Source: an uncultured Neisseriaceae bacterium (GTDB lineage Bacteria; Pseudomonadota; Gammaproteobacteria; Burkholderiales; UBA11063). From it: a stretch of DNA of 6,671 nt. A model generated the notes under the pieces. That model saw nothing but the letters and a program-made list of their open reading frames with translations, did not search any database and was not told the DNA's origin. Position 1 is the first letter of the stretch. Every line of letters begins with the position of its first letter. Where the stretch lies: assembly GCA_903891375.1 (NCBI GenBank), contig CAITEL010000328.1:1-6671 (forward strand), in the 5' to 3' direction. Positions 1 to 6,671 of the stretch are shown piece after piece. A program made the translations under genes and the position numbers.

Positions 1-237
1 ATATTTAGGTCTAATTTGAAAAACTTAACTAAAATAACCCCAGATATTAAAACAGATAGTGTATATGGTACAGTTAGTAGTTTTGTGGTTAAATATATGA
101 AAAAAGAAACCATAGTAAATTTACGCATTATTGATATGATTGATGTTTTAAAGAATGGGAATCAAAAAATAAGTTATAGGGAATTTAGCTATACCGTTAA
201 GAACTCTTTTTGCAGGAAATACGTTAGTATACGCTAG
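1..237 (+). CDS. Hypothetical protein, C-terminal part (5' end outside window)
   Basis: I do not recognise this protein. The frame is open from the left edge to a TAG at 235-237, so the true start is probably upstream of the window. Visible in-frame starts (TTG at 16, ATG at 97) have no evident Shine-Dalgarno sequence. The 78 visible codons are Lys-, Ile- and Val-rich with no signal peptide, membrane segment or known motif. After a T5 run at 207-211, another frame reads on to a TAA at 281-283 and has a more protein-like tail (GNTLVYARESFIRK). Removing one T would join the two into one reading frame ending 21 bases before the rodA stop. The gene converges on the shape cluster and has no visible link to it. 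It could be a degraded gene, or chance coding in a short AT-rich interval. Confidence 0.35.
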   Translation: MFRSNLKNLTKITPDIKTDSVYGTVSSFVVKYMKKETIVNLRIIDMIDVLKNGNQKISYREFSYTVKNSFCRKYVSIR

Positions 238-304
238 AGAATCATTTATTCGTAAAGCTCCAGTTAAGGGTGTCTGTGAATAAGGTTATAATATTTTAAC
301 TCGC

Positions 305-1401
305 TTAATACTTGCTTCGTTTGTTTATTGCAAGTAATATTCCAAATCCTGCCATTAGTACGATAGTGGCAGTACCTCCATAGCTAATTAATGGTAATGG
401 CACTCCAACAACAGGTAATATTCCAGCTACCATTCCCATATTAATTAGTACATATAACATCAAAGACATTGTTATGCTTCCTGCAAGGACAGTACTAAAT
501 ATATCATGTGCTCTGCGCATAATACTTAGGCCACGAAATACTAAAATTATATATAAGAATAATAGGATACATACACCAAGATAACCAAATTCTTCGGCAA
601 GCACTGTTATCACAAAATCAGTGTTCTTTTCAGGAATAAAATTTAAATGTGTCTGTGTGCCATGCAAATAACCTTTGCCCCAGAAACCACCAGAGCCAAT
701 GGCTATCATCCCCTGAATTATATGATACCCTTTACCTAGGGGGTCGGATTGGGGGTTAATTAAAGTTAAGATGCGATGCTGTTGATATGCGTGTAAAAAA
801 TGCCAAATAACTGGAGTTGAGAGTATGAATAACACGATTGCAACTATAATGATTCGCCAAGATAGTCCTGCATAGAATAAGACAAAAAATCCAGAAGTAA
901 ATACGAGTATTCCTGTGCCTAGGTCTGGTTGTTTAGCGATAAGCCCAAAAGGTATCATGAGTAATATAAATGCTTTTAGGTAGTCTAATTTACTGATTAT
1001 AGTGGTTTTAAGGGAAAAGAAGTATGCAATCATAAGTGGTACTGCGAGTTTAGATAATTCTGATGGTTGTATTCTGATGCCAATATTTAACCAGCGTTTT
1101 GCACCATTGACACTTACACCAAAAAAATAACGCCAAGTAACAATAGAATCGAAAATATATATAAGGGAGTAGCGATTGCCTTAAGATGTGTTATATTAAG
1201 ATTAGCCACAATAAATAAGACTACGAAAGATAACACTAAATACGCACCGTCATTAATTAATTTGCTAATATCTTTATCTGTAGCGGAGTATTGTATAAAT
1301 AAATTTCCAATACATAGTATCAATAGGGTAATAATTATAGTTTTATCTAATCCAAATAATGATGAGATAAAGTGGATTAATTGTTTAATTTTCGGTATCA
1401 T
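305..1401 (-). pseudogene. rodA: RodA, SEDS-family peptidoglycan glycosyltransferase, split by a one-base frameshift
   Basis: RodA polymerises lipid II into glycan strands in the inner membrane as partner of PBP2. Here the gene is in two frames. The first runs from ATG 1401 to a TAA at 1116-1114; the second covers the rest to TAA 307-305. Restoring one T in the T7 run (1127-1121) gives 365 residues, close to the 370 of E. coli RodA. The restored protein has GAKRW (100-104), QPSE (112-115), PDLGT (around 159-163), SDPLG, and the essential SEDS aspartate in NTDF at residue 262, the same number as in E. coli. About ten hydrophobic segments span the length. ATG 1401 is preferred over the longer option at 1455: it has GAGG 9 bases upstream and starts RodA-like sequence, while the 18 extra residues do not look like RodA. 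The start lies inside the end of mrdA (17-base overlap). The remainder lacks further damage. It may be a sequencing error, a recent mutation, or a recoded but functional gene. Confidence 0.93.
1120..1126 (-). other. rodA: Slippery heptamer T TTT TTG at the rodA frame break
   Basis: On the coding strand the zero-frame codons are TTT (1125-1123) and TTG (1122-1120), preceded by T1126. This fits the X XXY YYZ pattern for -1 slippage. A -1 slip here gives Phe-Phe followed by GGT GTA AGT, which is exactly the conserved RodA continuation. Two codons later the zero frame stops at TAA 1116-1114. I find no strong stem-loop or pseudoknot downstream: the best is a 5-bp TGGTT/AACCA pairing with a loop of about 20 bases. 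There is also no Shine-Dalgarno-like stimulator upstream. The match is therefore real as a sequence pattern, but its function is unproven, and any T7 run followed by G contains this heptamer. Confidence 0.4.
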
Positions 1402-3313
1402 CACTTGGTTCCTCGATAGATGAATTGTCTGCATCATTTGAAGTTTCAGAAGCATCGGGTGTCGTTATATTTTTTTTAAAAGAAGCACTTTCTGTAACAT
1501 TTGCTCCAAGTATGTAATAGTCCATCATTTTACGAACAATTGGGGCAGAGGCTGCGCTACCAAAACCACCATTTTCAACAAATACCGCAATTACAATTTT
1601 TGGCTTGTCGACTGGGGCAAAGGCGATAAACCAAGCGTGGTCCTTATATCGTTTACCTGCAAACTTTTGTTGTCTTCCACCTTTTACGCTTGAAACTACT
1701 TGAGCTGTTCCACTTTTGCCAGCTAAGGTGTACTTTAAACCATAGCCGATACCTTTTCCGGTTCCTTGGGTTATAACCATTTGCATGGCTTTTTTCATAA
1801 ATTCAAAATCACTTTTTGGGATTGGTAGTGTGTGTGATTCAATGGTATAATTTGCTTTGATTGAACCATCTTTATTTAGAATTTTATTTAAAAAATGTGG
1901 TTTAATGGCAATACCGTCATTGGCAATGATGGAAGTTGCGTACGCCATCTGAAGTGGAGTATAATGATTAAAGCCTTGTCCGATACCAACCGTTACACTA
2001 TCGGCTGGTAGCCAATTTTTTTGATATTTATCTTTGGCAAAACGTCGCTCTTTCCATTCTTTAGATGGTAGTAGTCCAGAGTTTTCATTGGGAATATCTA
2101 TTCCAGTTTTTTTACCGAGGCCAAACAAACTAATTCCTTTATCAATATTATCAATGCCAAGTTCATAAGCTAATCTAAAAAAATAGGTGTCGGACGAAAC
2201 GGCAATGGCACGGGCCATGTTAATATTACCAAAGCCAGAGAGTTTAAGAAGATCTCGAAATCGATGTGTAGAACCAGGGATACTAAAGTATCCTGGGTCA
2301 TAAATTTCGGTATACGGTTTAATATATCCAAGATATAATGCAGTTAGCCCCATGAAAGGTTTAAAGGTTGAGCCTGGTGGAAAGCTACTTTGGGATGCCC
2401 GATTTAATAATGGTTTTCTTGGATCATCACGTAAATCACTCCAGTCATCGGTATTTATACCATCAATAAACCAGTTGGGGTTGTACCCAGGTTTTGAGAC
2501 AAAGGCGAGTATTCCACCATTGTGTGGATCTATGGCAACGATTGCACCTTGGTTGGTACCGAGTAGTTGATTGGCCAATTTTTGTAGGCCATTATCAAGG
2601 GTTAAAGAAATAGTAGCGCCATCGATTGCGTGGGTGTTACTGATTAATCCTATTTCATTTCCTGTAGCATCAGTTTGGATGATTTTTTTCCCAATTGTGC
2701 CTCGTAATGTGGATTCATAATATTCTTCAAGACCGTTTTTACCAACATAATCATTACGTAAGTAATTAAGGTTATTTCCATTTTTTCCGATTTTACCTAA
2801 GTCTGAATTGCTTATTCTACTTACGTATCCAATTGAATGCGAGTATAATTCATCGAAAGGGTAGTAGCGTTTTGTACGTGCAAATATAGAGACTTCGGGG
2901 AATTCATAATTGTGTGCGGTTAAGGTGGCAACTTCTTTATCGGATAAATCATCTTTAATGATAACTAAGTCATAGTTTTTGGAGTTATGCAATAGGTTAT
3001 TAAATTTTTTTTTATCTAATGCAGAAAGTGTTACATATTTTTCTAATGTACTAAATATATCTTCGGAGTTTTTATAATCTTTGGGTAGTATGCCAATGGC
3101 ATAAGAAATAATGTTATTGGTTAAAGAAAGGCCATTTCTATCAATAAAGGTTCCACGAGTAGGTAGTGTTGATACAGTGGATGAATAATTGTTGATTGAT
3201 TGTTGTAGAAATTGGCTATAGTTGGCTAACTGTAAGTAACCATAACGGCAGACTAATAGAATAAAAGCGCCTATTACGAAGATGTTGGTAGCGGTTATTC
3301 TTGACTTATTCAT
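1385..3313 (-). CDS. mrdA: Penicillin-binding protein 2 (peptidoglycan D,D-transpeptidase MrdA)
   Basis: PBP2 cross-links newly made lateral-wall peptidoglycan as a class B penicillin-binding protein working with RodA in the elongasome. The 642-residue protein (E. coli PBP2 has 633) has a short cytoplasmic N-terminus, one membrane anchor at about residues 9-27, a dimerisation/pedestal domain from about 45 (TRGTFIDRNG at 52-61), and a transpeptidase domain from about 240. The active-site motifs are complete: STFK at 315-318 with catalytic Ser315 and Lys318, SSD at 373-375 in the SxN position (Asp in place of Asn, as in other PBP2 proteins), and KSGT at 533-536. The last 40 or so residues form a Ser/Asp/Glu-rich tail that looks unstructured. 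The ATG shares its A with the mreD stop (TAATG), and there is no clear Shine-Dalgarno, which points to translation coupled to mreD. The 3' end overlaps the rodA start by 17 bases. Confidence 0.97.
   Translation of the reverse strand: MNKSRITATNIFVIGAFILLVCRYGYLQLANYSQFLQQSINNYSSTVSTLPTRGTFIDRNGLSLTNNIISYAIGILPKDYKNSEDIFSTLEKYVTLSALDKKKFNNLLHNSKNYDLVIIKDDLSDKEVATLTAHNYEFPEVSIFARTKRYYPFDELYSHSIGYVSRISNSDLGKIGKNGNNLNYLRNDYVGKNGLEEYYESTLRGTIGKKIIQTDATGNEIGLISNTHAIDGATISLTLDNGLQKLANQLLGTNQGAIVAIDPHNGGILAFVSKPGYNPNWFIDGINTDDWSDLRDDPRKPLLNRASQSSFPPGSTFKPFMGLTALYLGYIKPYTEIYDPGYFSIPGSTHRFRDLLKLSGFGNINMARAIAVSSDTYFFRLAYELGIDNIDKGISLFGLGKKTGIDIPNENSGLLPSKEWKERRFAKDKYQKNWLPADSVTVGIGQGFNHYTPLQMAYATSIIANDGIAIKPHFLNKILNKDGSIKANYTIESHTLPIPKSDFEFMKKAMQMVITQGTGKGIGYGLKYTLAGKSGTAQVVSSVKGGRQQKFAGKRYKDHAWFIAFAPVDKPKIVIAVFVENGGFGSAASAPIVRKMMDYYILGANVTESASFKKNITTPDASETSNDADNSSIEEPSDDTEN
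1411..1414 (-). promoter_or_regulatory. rodA: Shine-Dalgarno GAGG for rodA, inside the end of mrdA
   Basis: GAGG on the coding strand lies 9 bases before ATG 1401. It supports this start over the upstream ATG at 1455 and places rodA initiation within the last codons of mrdA. Confidence 0.6.
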
Positions 3314-3315
3314 TA
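3311..3315 (-). promoter_or_regulatory. TAATG stop-start junction coupling mreD and mrdA
   Basis: The coding strand reads TAATG, so the mreD stop TAA and the mrdA start ATG share one A. The bases upstream (CTTCGGATTTTATTTAT) hold no purine-rich ribosome site. Ribosomes finishing mreD most likely restart directly on mrdA, which would keep the two membrane proteins in fixed proportion. Confidence 0.6.
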
Positions 3316-3801
3316 ATAAATAAAATCCGAAGATGTATTTTTAAAAAATCTAGATAGGATGAAGAAAAATAATGGGCAGAATACGACTATTTCAAAAGCA
3401 AAGCCAAGCATATCAATTTTTAAGTTATGGCTAATTAATCCAATAAGGCAGACTATTCCATCAAATAATGAAAAAAACAAAATGATTGATATATTTTTTT
3501 GTAGGATATTGGACATTTTATAGAAGTTATAGTATTTTTCTGTTATAAAGCTAATGAGTATTAGAGAAAATAAATGTGTTCCGAGATACCAGTGTCCAAT
3601 GATATCTGCCAGAAAGGCTAGAATAAATAATTGTTGATAATTTGCTAATTGGTTTACTAAGAGTATCACTAAGAAAATACCAAGCAGGTCGACATAAATT
3701 GATGTTATTGAGTTTATAATCAGTTGCGTAGCTATAGTAATTAGACTTATTATAGCAAGTTTTAAAGTTGCATGTGGATAATACGAATTATTGGTTAACA
3801 T
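3313..3801 (-). CDS. mreD: Rod shape-determining protein MreD
   Basis: MreD is a small integral inner-membrane protein of the elongasome that binds MreC and helps connect MreB to the wall enzymes. The 162-residue product matches the family in length and is very hydrophobic. Segments at about 12-32, 36-52, 57-70, 74-88, 104-124 and 132-152 suggest five or six membrane passes, with a short polar C-terminus. MreD proteins are poorly conserved in sequence, so the call rests mainly on topology, size and position between mreC and mrdA. The AxLADI-type segment in the middle (LAFLADIIGHWYLGTH) is typical of the family. The ATG at 3801 lies inside mreC (14-base overlap) with only a weak GTGGTG upstream, so translation is probably coupled to mreC. 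The stop shares a base with the mrdA start. Confidence 0.9.
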   Translation of the reverse strand: MLTNNSYYPHATLKLAIISLITIATQLIINSITSIYVDLLGIFLVILLVNQLANYQQLFILAFLADIIGHWYLGTHLFSLILISFITEKYYNFYKMSNILQKNISIILFFSLFDGIVCLIGLISHNLKIDMLGFAFEIVVFCPLFFFILSRFFKNTSSDFIY

Positions 3802-4579
3802 TTTTTAGCACCACAACATATTGTAATTTATTGTAATCAGCAATTGGTTCACAAATTGCGGAGTTAAACCCATTGTTTTCATAAAAAACTTGAACAACTT
3901 TGGCCACAGGAACATTAGCTGGGTAAATATTATCAAGGCCTGTGGTAACTAGAACATCACCGACTTTAAGGTTTGAACTTTTATTTATGTATTTAACAAT
4001 TAATTTATTATTACCGATTCCTTGGGCTAGCATTTTACTTTGAGTATTAGGCATTTGTAGGTATATTTTCAAATTTGGATTTGTAATTAATATTATTTGC
4101 GCATTTTTGTCATTAGTGTCGCCAACTTGTCCGATTACACCAACTTGATTTACTACTGCTTCTCCAGTAGTAATATCATCTTTTTTTCCTTTATCAATTA
4201 AGAGTTTATTGTTAACCAGATAATTAATATCGATAATTGCACGAGCTATAATAATATCAAAATTAGTATATAATTTAGTTTGAGTAGCAAGCATCATTAG
4301 ATCTTTTGAGTCAACTCCAAGATTCTTTTGTTGATTTAATAAAATAGAATAACGTTCAAGCTGTTGTTTTAGCTTTATATTTTCAGTTTCTAAGCTCCGC
4401 TGTTCGGTTTTTTGTAACAATACTAATTTGGGGTAATTGCGTATTCGATAAATTAAAGATGTTGTTTGTTTTTGGATATACACGGAAGTGTAGTCGCGTA
4501 TCTTACTAATAAACGAATACTTATCGAGCAAGATGATAACTATACAAAATCCTAAAACAATGAGTTTAAACCGATTCAT
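3788..4579 (-). CDS. mreC: Cell shape-determining protein MreC
   Basis: MreC is a periplasmic scaffold anchored in the inner membrane. It oligomerises and, with MreD, links MreB to PBP2/RodA and activates PBP2. The 263 residues show the usual order: a membrane anchor at about 6-19, a Glu/Gln/Lys-rich coiled coil at about 52-86, and the two-lobed beta domain from about 105 to 260. That domain contains LLIDKGKKDDITTGEAVV (136-143 at its end), GVIGQVGDTN (147-156), LITNPN (164-169), the GDVLVTTGLDNIYP stretch (207-220) and PVAKV (224-228), followed by CEPIAD near the end. ATG 4579 follows the mreB stop directly (TAA ATG, no gap). No good Shine-Dalgarno is seen, so initiation is probably coupled to mreB termination. 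Length and motifs look complete. Confidence 0.96.
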   Translation of the reverse strand: MNRFKLIVLGFCIVIILLDKYSFISKIRDYTSVYIQKQTTSLIYRIRNYPKLVLLQKTEQRSLETENIKLKQQLERYSILLNQQKNLGVDSKDLMMLATQTKLYTNFDIIIARAIIDINYLVNNKLLIDKGKKDDITTGEAVVNQVGVIGQVGDTNDKNAQIILITNPNLKIYLQMPNTQSKMLAQGIGNNKLIVKYINKSSNLKVGDVLVTTGLDNIYPANVPVAKVVQVFYENNGFNSAICEPIADYNKLQYVVVLKNVNQ

Positions 4580-5626
4580 TTATTTTAAGCGACTCAAGTA
4601 TAATTTATTATCAGTTAAAAAATCAAGTGCTTGACCACAACCTTTGGCAACACATAAAAGTGGTTCGTCAGCAACAGTTACTTTTAGGCCAGTTTCTTGC
4701 ATGAGTAGGGAGTCTAAGCCACGAAGCAATGCCCCACCACCGGTCAAGGTTATGCCATTTTCTATTAAATCTGCAGATAATTCAGGTGGTGTGCCTTCGA
4801 GCGCTTGTCTAATTGCTGTGATAATTTGTTCTAATGTATCTTTTAGAGCCTCACGAATTTCTTCTGAATTAACAACTGTTTCTCGTGGTAGCCCTTGAAA
4901 GGTACTGCGACCACGAATAGTCATTTCTCCAGCATCAGCATCAGGGTGTGCTGAACCAATTTGTTTTTTTATCTCTTCGGCGGTAGTGTCCCCAATCAAT
5001 AATCCGTGCTTAGCTCGAATATGGTTACTTATTACTTCATCAATTCTGTCACCAGCTATTCTGATAGAATTAGCATATACAATTCCACCTAAAGAAATCA
5101 CTCCAACTTCAGTGGTGCCACCTCCAATATCTACAACCATAGAGGCATTAGCAGAAGCTACGGGTAAATTAGCACCTAAAGCGGCAGCCATGGCCTCTTC
5201 AATTAATTCCACCTTTCTAGCTCCAGCTGCTAGTGCTGAGTCCTTGATAGCTCGGCGTTCTACTTGAGTTGAACCACAAGGAACACAAATTACAATGGTT
5301 GGTGGAATAGAAAATAATTTCTTTTGTGAGCCAACTTTTTTAATGAAATATTTTATCATTTGTTCAGTTATGGTAAAGTCAGCAATCACACCATCTTTCA
5401 TTGGGCGAATAACTTCAATTTGCCCCGGTGTTTTACCTAGCATCATTTTAGCTTCATGGCCCACTGCAATAATTTTTTTACTTAAGCCATTACGGTCGAC
5501 ACCAATAGCTACCATAGATGGCTCATTTAGGATAACTCCTTTTCCTTTGGCGTACACAAGCGTATTTGCAGTTCCTAAATCAATAGCTAAATCGCTAGAG
5601 AAGTAGTCAAAGATCTTTTTAAACAT
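4580..5626 (-). CDS. mreB: Rod shape-determining protein MreB (bacterial actin)
   Basis: MreB is an actin-like ATPase that forms antiparallel filaments under the inner membrane and directs lateral wall synthesis. The 348 residues match the family length (347 in E. coli). The N-terminus [10 protein letters not shown] is amphipathic, as in MreB proteins that bind membrane directly. The nucleotide-binding motifs are complete: phosphate-1 loop [10 protein letters not shown] (16-25), phosphate-2 loop [10 protein letters not shown] (166-175), and adenosine motif [10 protein letters not shown] (294-303). The conserved [10 protein letters not shown] (143-152) carries the catalytic/linker glutamates. 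ATG 5626 has AAAGGA ending 7 bases upstream, the best ribosome site in the window, which fits the high level of MreB needed. The gene starts 11 bases after the tkt stop and ends directly against mreC. No defects are seen. Confidence 0.98.
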   Translation of the reverse strand: MFKKIFDYFSSDLAIDLGTANTLVYAKGKGVILNEPSMVAIGVDRNGLSKKIIAVGHEAKMMLGKTPGQIEVIRPMKDGVIADFTITEQMIKYFIKKVGSQKKLFSIPPTIVICVPCGSTQVERRAIKDSALAAGARKVELIEEAMAAALGANLPVASANASMVVDIGGGTTEVGVISLGGIVYANSIRIAGDRIDEVISNHIRAKHGLLIGDTTAEEIKKQIGSAHPDADAGEMTIRGRSTFQGLPRETVVNSEEIREALKDTLEQIITAIRQALEGTPPELSADLIENGITLTGGGALLRGLDSLLMQETGLKVTVADEPLLCVAKGCGQALDFLTDNKLYLSRLK

Positions 5627-5633
5627 TTTGAGG

Positions 5634-5639
5634 TCCTTT
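5634..5639 (-). promoter_or_regulatory. mreB: Shine-Dalgarno AAAGGA for mreB overlapping the tkt stop
   Basis: On the coding strand TAAAGGACC contains both the tkt stop (TAA, 5640-5638) and the mreB ribosome site, which is 7 bases from ATG 5626. The shared bases suggest that the two genes lie on one message and that ending tkt translation can feed mreB. Confidence 0.75.
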
Positions 5640-6671
5640 ATTCTTTTATTAATTTTTTAATTTTATTTACTACTTGTTCAAGAGTAAAGCCAAAATGTGC
5701 AAATAAATCAGGAGCGTTTGCTGATTCACCGAATGTATCCATGCCAATAATTAGACCATCAGTACCTATATATTTGTACCATGAATCGGAAACGCCAGCT
5801 TCTATTGCTATTTTATATTTAGCATTGCTTAGAACCTTTTTTTTATATTTTAGATCTTGTTTCTCAAAAATTGAGGTTGACGGCATTGAAACTAATTGCG
5901 CAGTGTAACCATTTTTAATTAGTGTTTCATAAACAGACAGCGCTAGTTCCACTTCAGAGCCAGTTGCAATTATTAAGATATCTGGGTTGTCTGTATTTTT
6001 TTGTAAGATGTAACCTCCACGATTAATATTTTTAATAGTAATTTCATCTCGTTCAATAAATTTTAGATTTTGTCGAGAAAATATTAAACTTGATGGTGTA
6101 TTGGACTCATTTAAGGCCATTCCCCAAGCTACCATAGTCTCTACAGTATCACATGGTCGCCATACATTCATATTTGGTATTAAGCGTAAAGTTGCGATTT
6201 GTTCTACTGGTTGATGTGTTGGCCCATCTTCACCTAAGCCGATTGAATCATGTGTATAAACAAATATTGGAGCTATTTTCATTAGACTGGCCATTCGTAA
6301 CGCATTTCTTGCATATTCAGAAAACATTAAAAATGTGCCACCGAAAGGTTTTAAACCACCGTGTAAAAAAATTCCATTGAGAATAGCTGACATACCAAAT
6401 TCACGCACGCCATAGCTGATGTAGTTCCCAGTAAAACTGTTTTTATGGCTAGAAGTTATTGCTCCTTTCCATTTTGTAAGGTTTGATCCAGTTAAATCCG
6501 CTGATCCACCAAACATTTCAGGTAAAAACTGTGCGTAATACTCTATAGCATTTTGTGAGGCTTTACGTGTAGCAATAGTTTCTTTTTTATTATTGGCAAG
6601 TTTTATTCCATCATCTAGGATTTGTTGCCAGTTGGTAGGCGACTTATGTTCGTTACGTCTAATTAATTCAT
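5638..6671 (-). CDS. tkt: Transketolase, C-terminal half (5' end outside window)
   Basis: Transketolase is a cytoplasmic thiamine-diphosphate enzyme that moves two-carbon ketol units between sugar phosphates in the non-oxidative pentose phosphate pathway. The frame is open to the right edge, so the first in-window Met (6516) is not the start; upstream sequence [18 protein letters not shown] is conserved transketolase. The visible 343 residues correspond to about residue 322 onward of E. coli TktA (663). Present are the pyrimidine-binding domain with [16 protein letters not shown] with catalytic Glu (codon 6402-6400, E. coli Glu411), [15 protein letters not shown] (6252-6208; His461, Asp469 and His473 equivalents), SRQN with the phosphate-binding Arg (6075, Arg520), and the C-terminal domain with ATGSEVELA and FGESA. 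The cofactor-binding N-terminal half with its GDG motif is not in the window. No stop or frameshift interrupts it. Confidence 0.96.
   Translation of the reverse strand, partial: ELIRRNEHKSPTNWQQILDDGIKLANNKKETIATRKASQNAIEYYAQFLPEMFGGSADLTGSNLTKWKGAITSSHKNSFTGNYISYGVREFGMSAILNGIFLHGGLKPFGGTFLMFSEYARNALRMASLMKIAPIFVYTHDSIGLGEDGPTHQPVEQIATLRLIPNMNVWRPCDTVETMVAWGMALNESNTPSSLIFSRQNLKFIERDEITIKNINRGGYILQKNTDNPDILIIATGSEVELALSVYETLIKNGYTAQLVSMPSTSIFEKQDLKYKKKVLSNAKYKIAIEAGVSDSWYKYIGTDGLIIGMDTFGESANAPDLFAHFGFTLEQVVNKIKKLIKE

Noticed and set aside
285..300. Inverted repeat GTTA-(8)-TAAC between the convergent genes, as a terminator
   Set aside because: The stem is only four base pairs, AT-rich, with an 8-base loop and no following T tract on either strand; too weak to call.
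305..1033. A separate short RodA-like gene starting at ATG 1033
   Set aside because: The frame stays open upstream to 1120 and encodes conserved RodA sequence (GAKRW, QPSE); the ATG is an internal Met with no ribosome site.
1402..1455. Longer rodA start at ATG 1455 adding 18 residues
   Set aside because: The extra residues lie wholly within mrdA, do not resemble a RodA N-terminus, and ATG 1401 has GAGG at a good distance.
2352..2570. Plus-strand 72-codon frame opposite mrdA
   Set aside because: It is the reverse complement of the conserved PBP2 transpeptidase region around the STFK motif; a shadow frame.
4644..5606. Plus-strand open frames of 84, 93 and 103 codons opposite mreB
   Set aside because: They are antisense to a fully conserved mreB and have no ribosome site or recognisable protein features.
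6153..6380. Plus-strand 75-codon frame opposite tkt
   Set aside because: It is antisense to the conserved transketolase active-site region, with no independent support.
1..6671. CRISPR array, tRNA/rRNA, insertion sequence, toxin-antitoxin or defence genes
   Set aside because: No spaced direct repeats, cloverleaf-like segment, transposase motif, terminal inverted repeats or matching small gene pair was seen on either strand.

Overview
This AT-rich window is almost entirely one minus-strand gene cluster for rod-shape cell-wall synthesis. Read 5' to 3' on the minus strand it contains the C-terminal half of transketolase (tkt), then mreB, mreC, mreD, mrdA (PBP2) and rodA. All genes abut, overlap, or are at most 11 bases apart, which suggests one transcript. 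The proteins point to a Gram-negative proteobacterium. The unbroken order mreBCD-mrdA-rodA and the beta/gamma-like transketolase and MreC favour Beta- or Gammaproteobacteria. The low GC would fit a host-associated or reduced-genome lineage, but genus and family cannot be named from this window.

Layout: 1-283 (+) is the 3' end of an unrecognised gene that converges on the cluster and may itself carry a one-base indel. 284-304 is a short convergent spacer with no convincing terminator. 305-1401 (-) is rodA, 1385-3313 (-) mrdA, 3313-3801 (-) mreD, 3788-4579 (-) mreC, 4580-5626 (-) mreB, and 5638-6671 (-) tkt, which runs off the window edge. There is no gene-free stretch of 300 bases or more.

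How the genes work together: MreB filaments lie under the inner membrane. MreC and MreD link them to PBP2 (transpeptidase) and RodA (SEDS glycan polymerase), which together build lateral-wall peptidoglycan. Four of the five shape genes are intact with all expected motifs.

The exception is rodA. It is split by a single missing base in a run of seven T (coding strand), while both halves keep canonical RodA sequence. With the base restored the protein is 365 residues, and its key residues fall within one position of those in E. coli RodA. The break sits on a heptamer (T TTT TTG) that fits the -1 slippage pattern. It could therefore be a sequencing error, a recent mutation, or a recoding/slippage site. 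I see no clearly undescribed system here; the rodA break is the main point worth checking.
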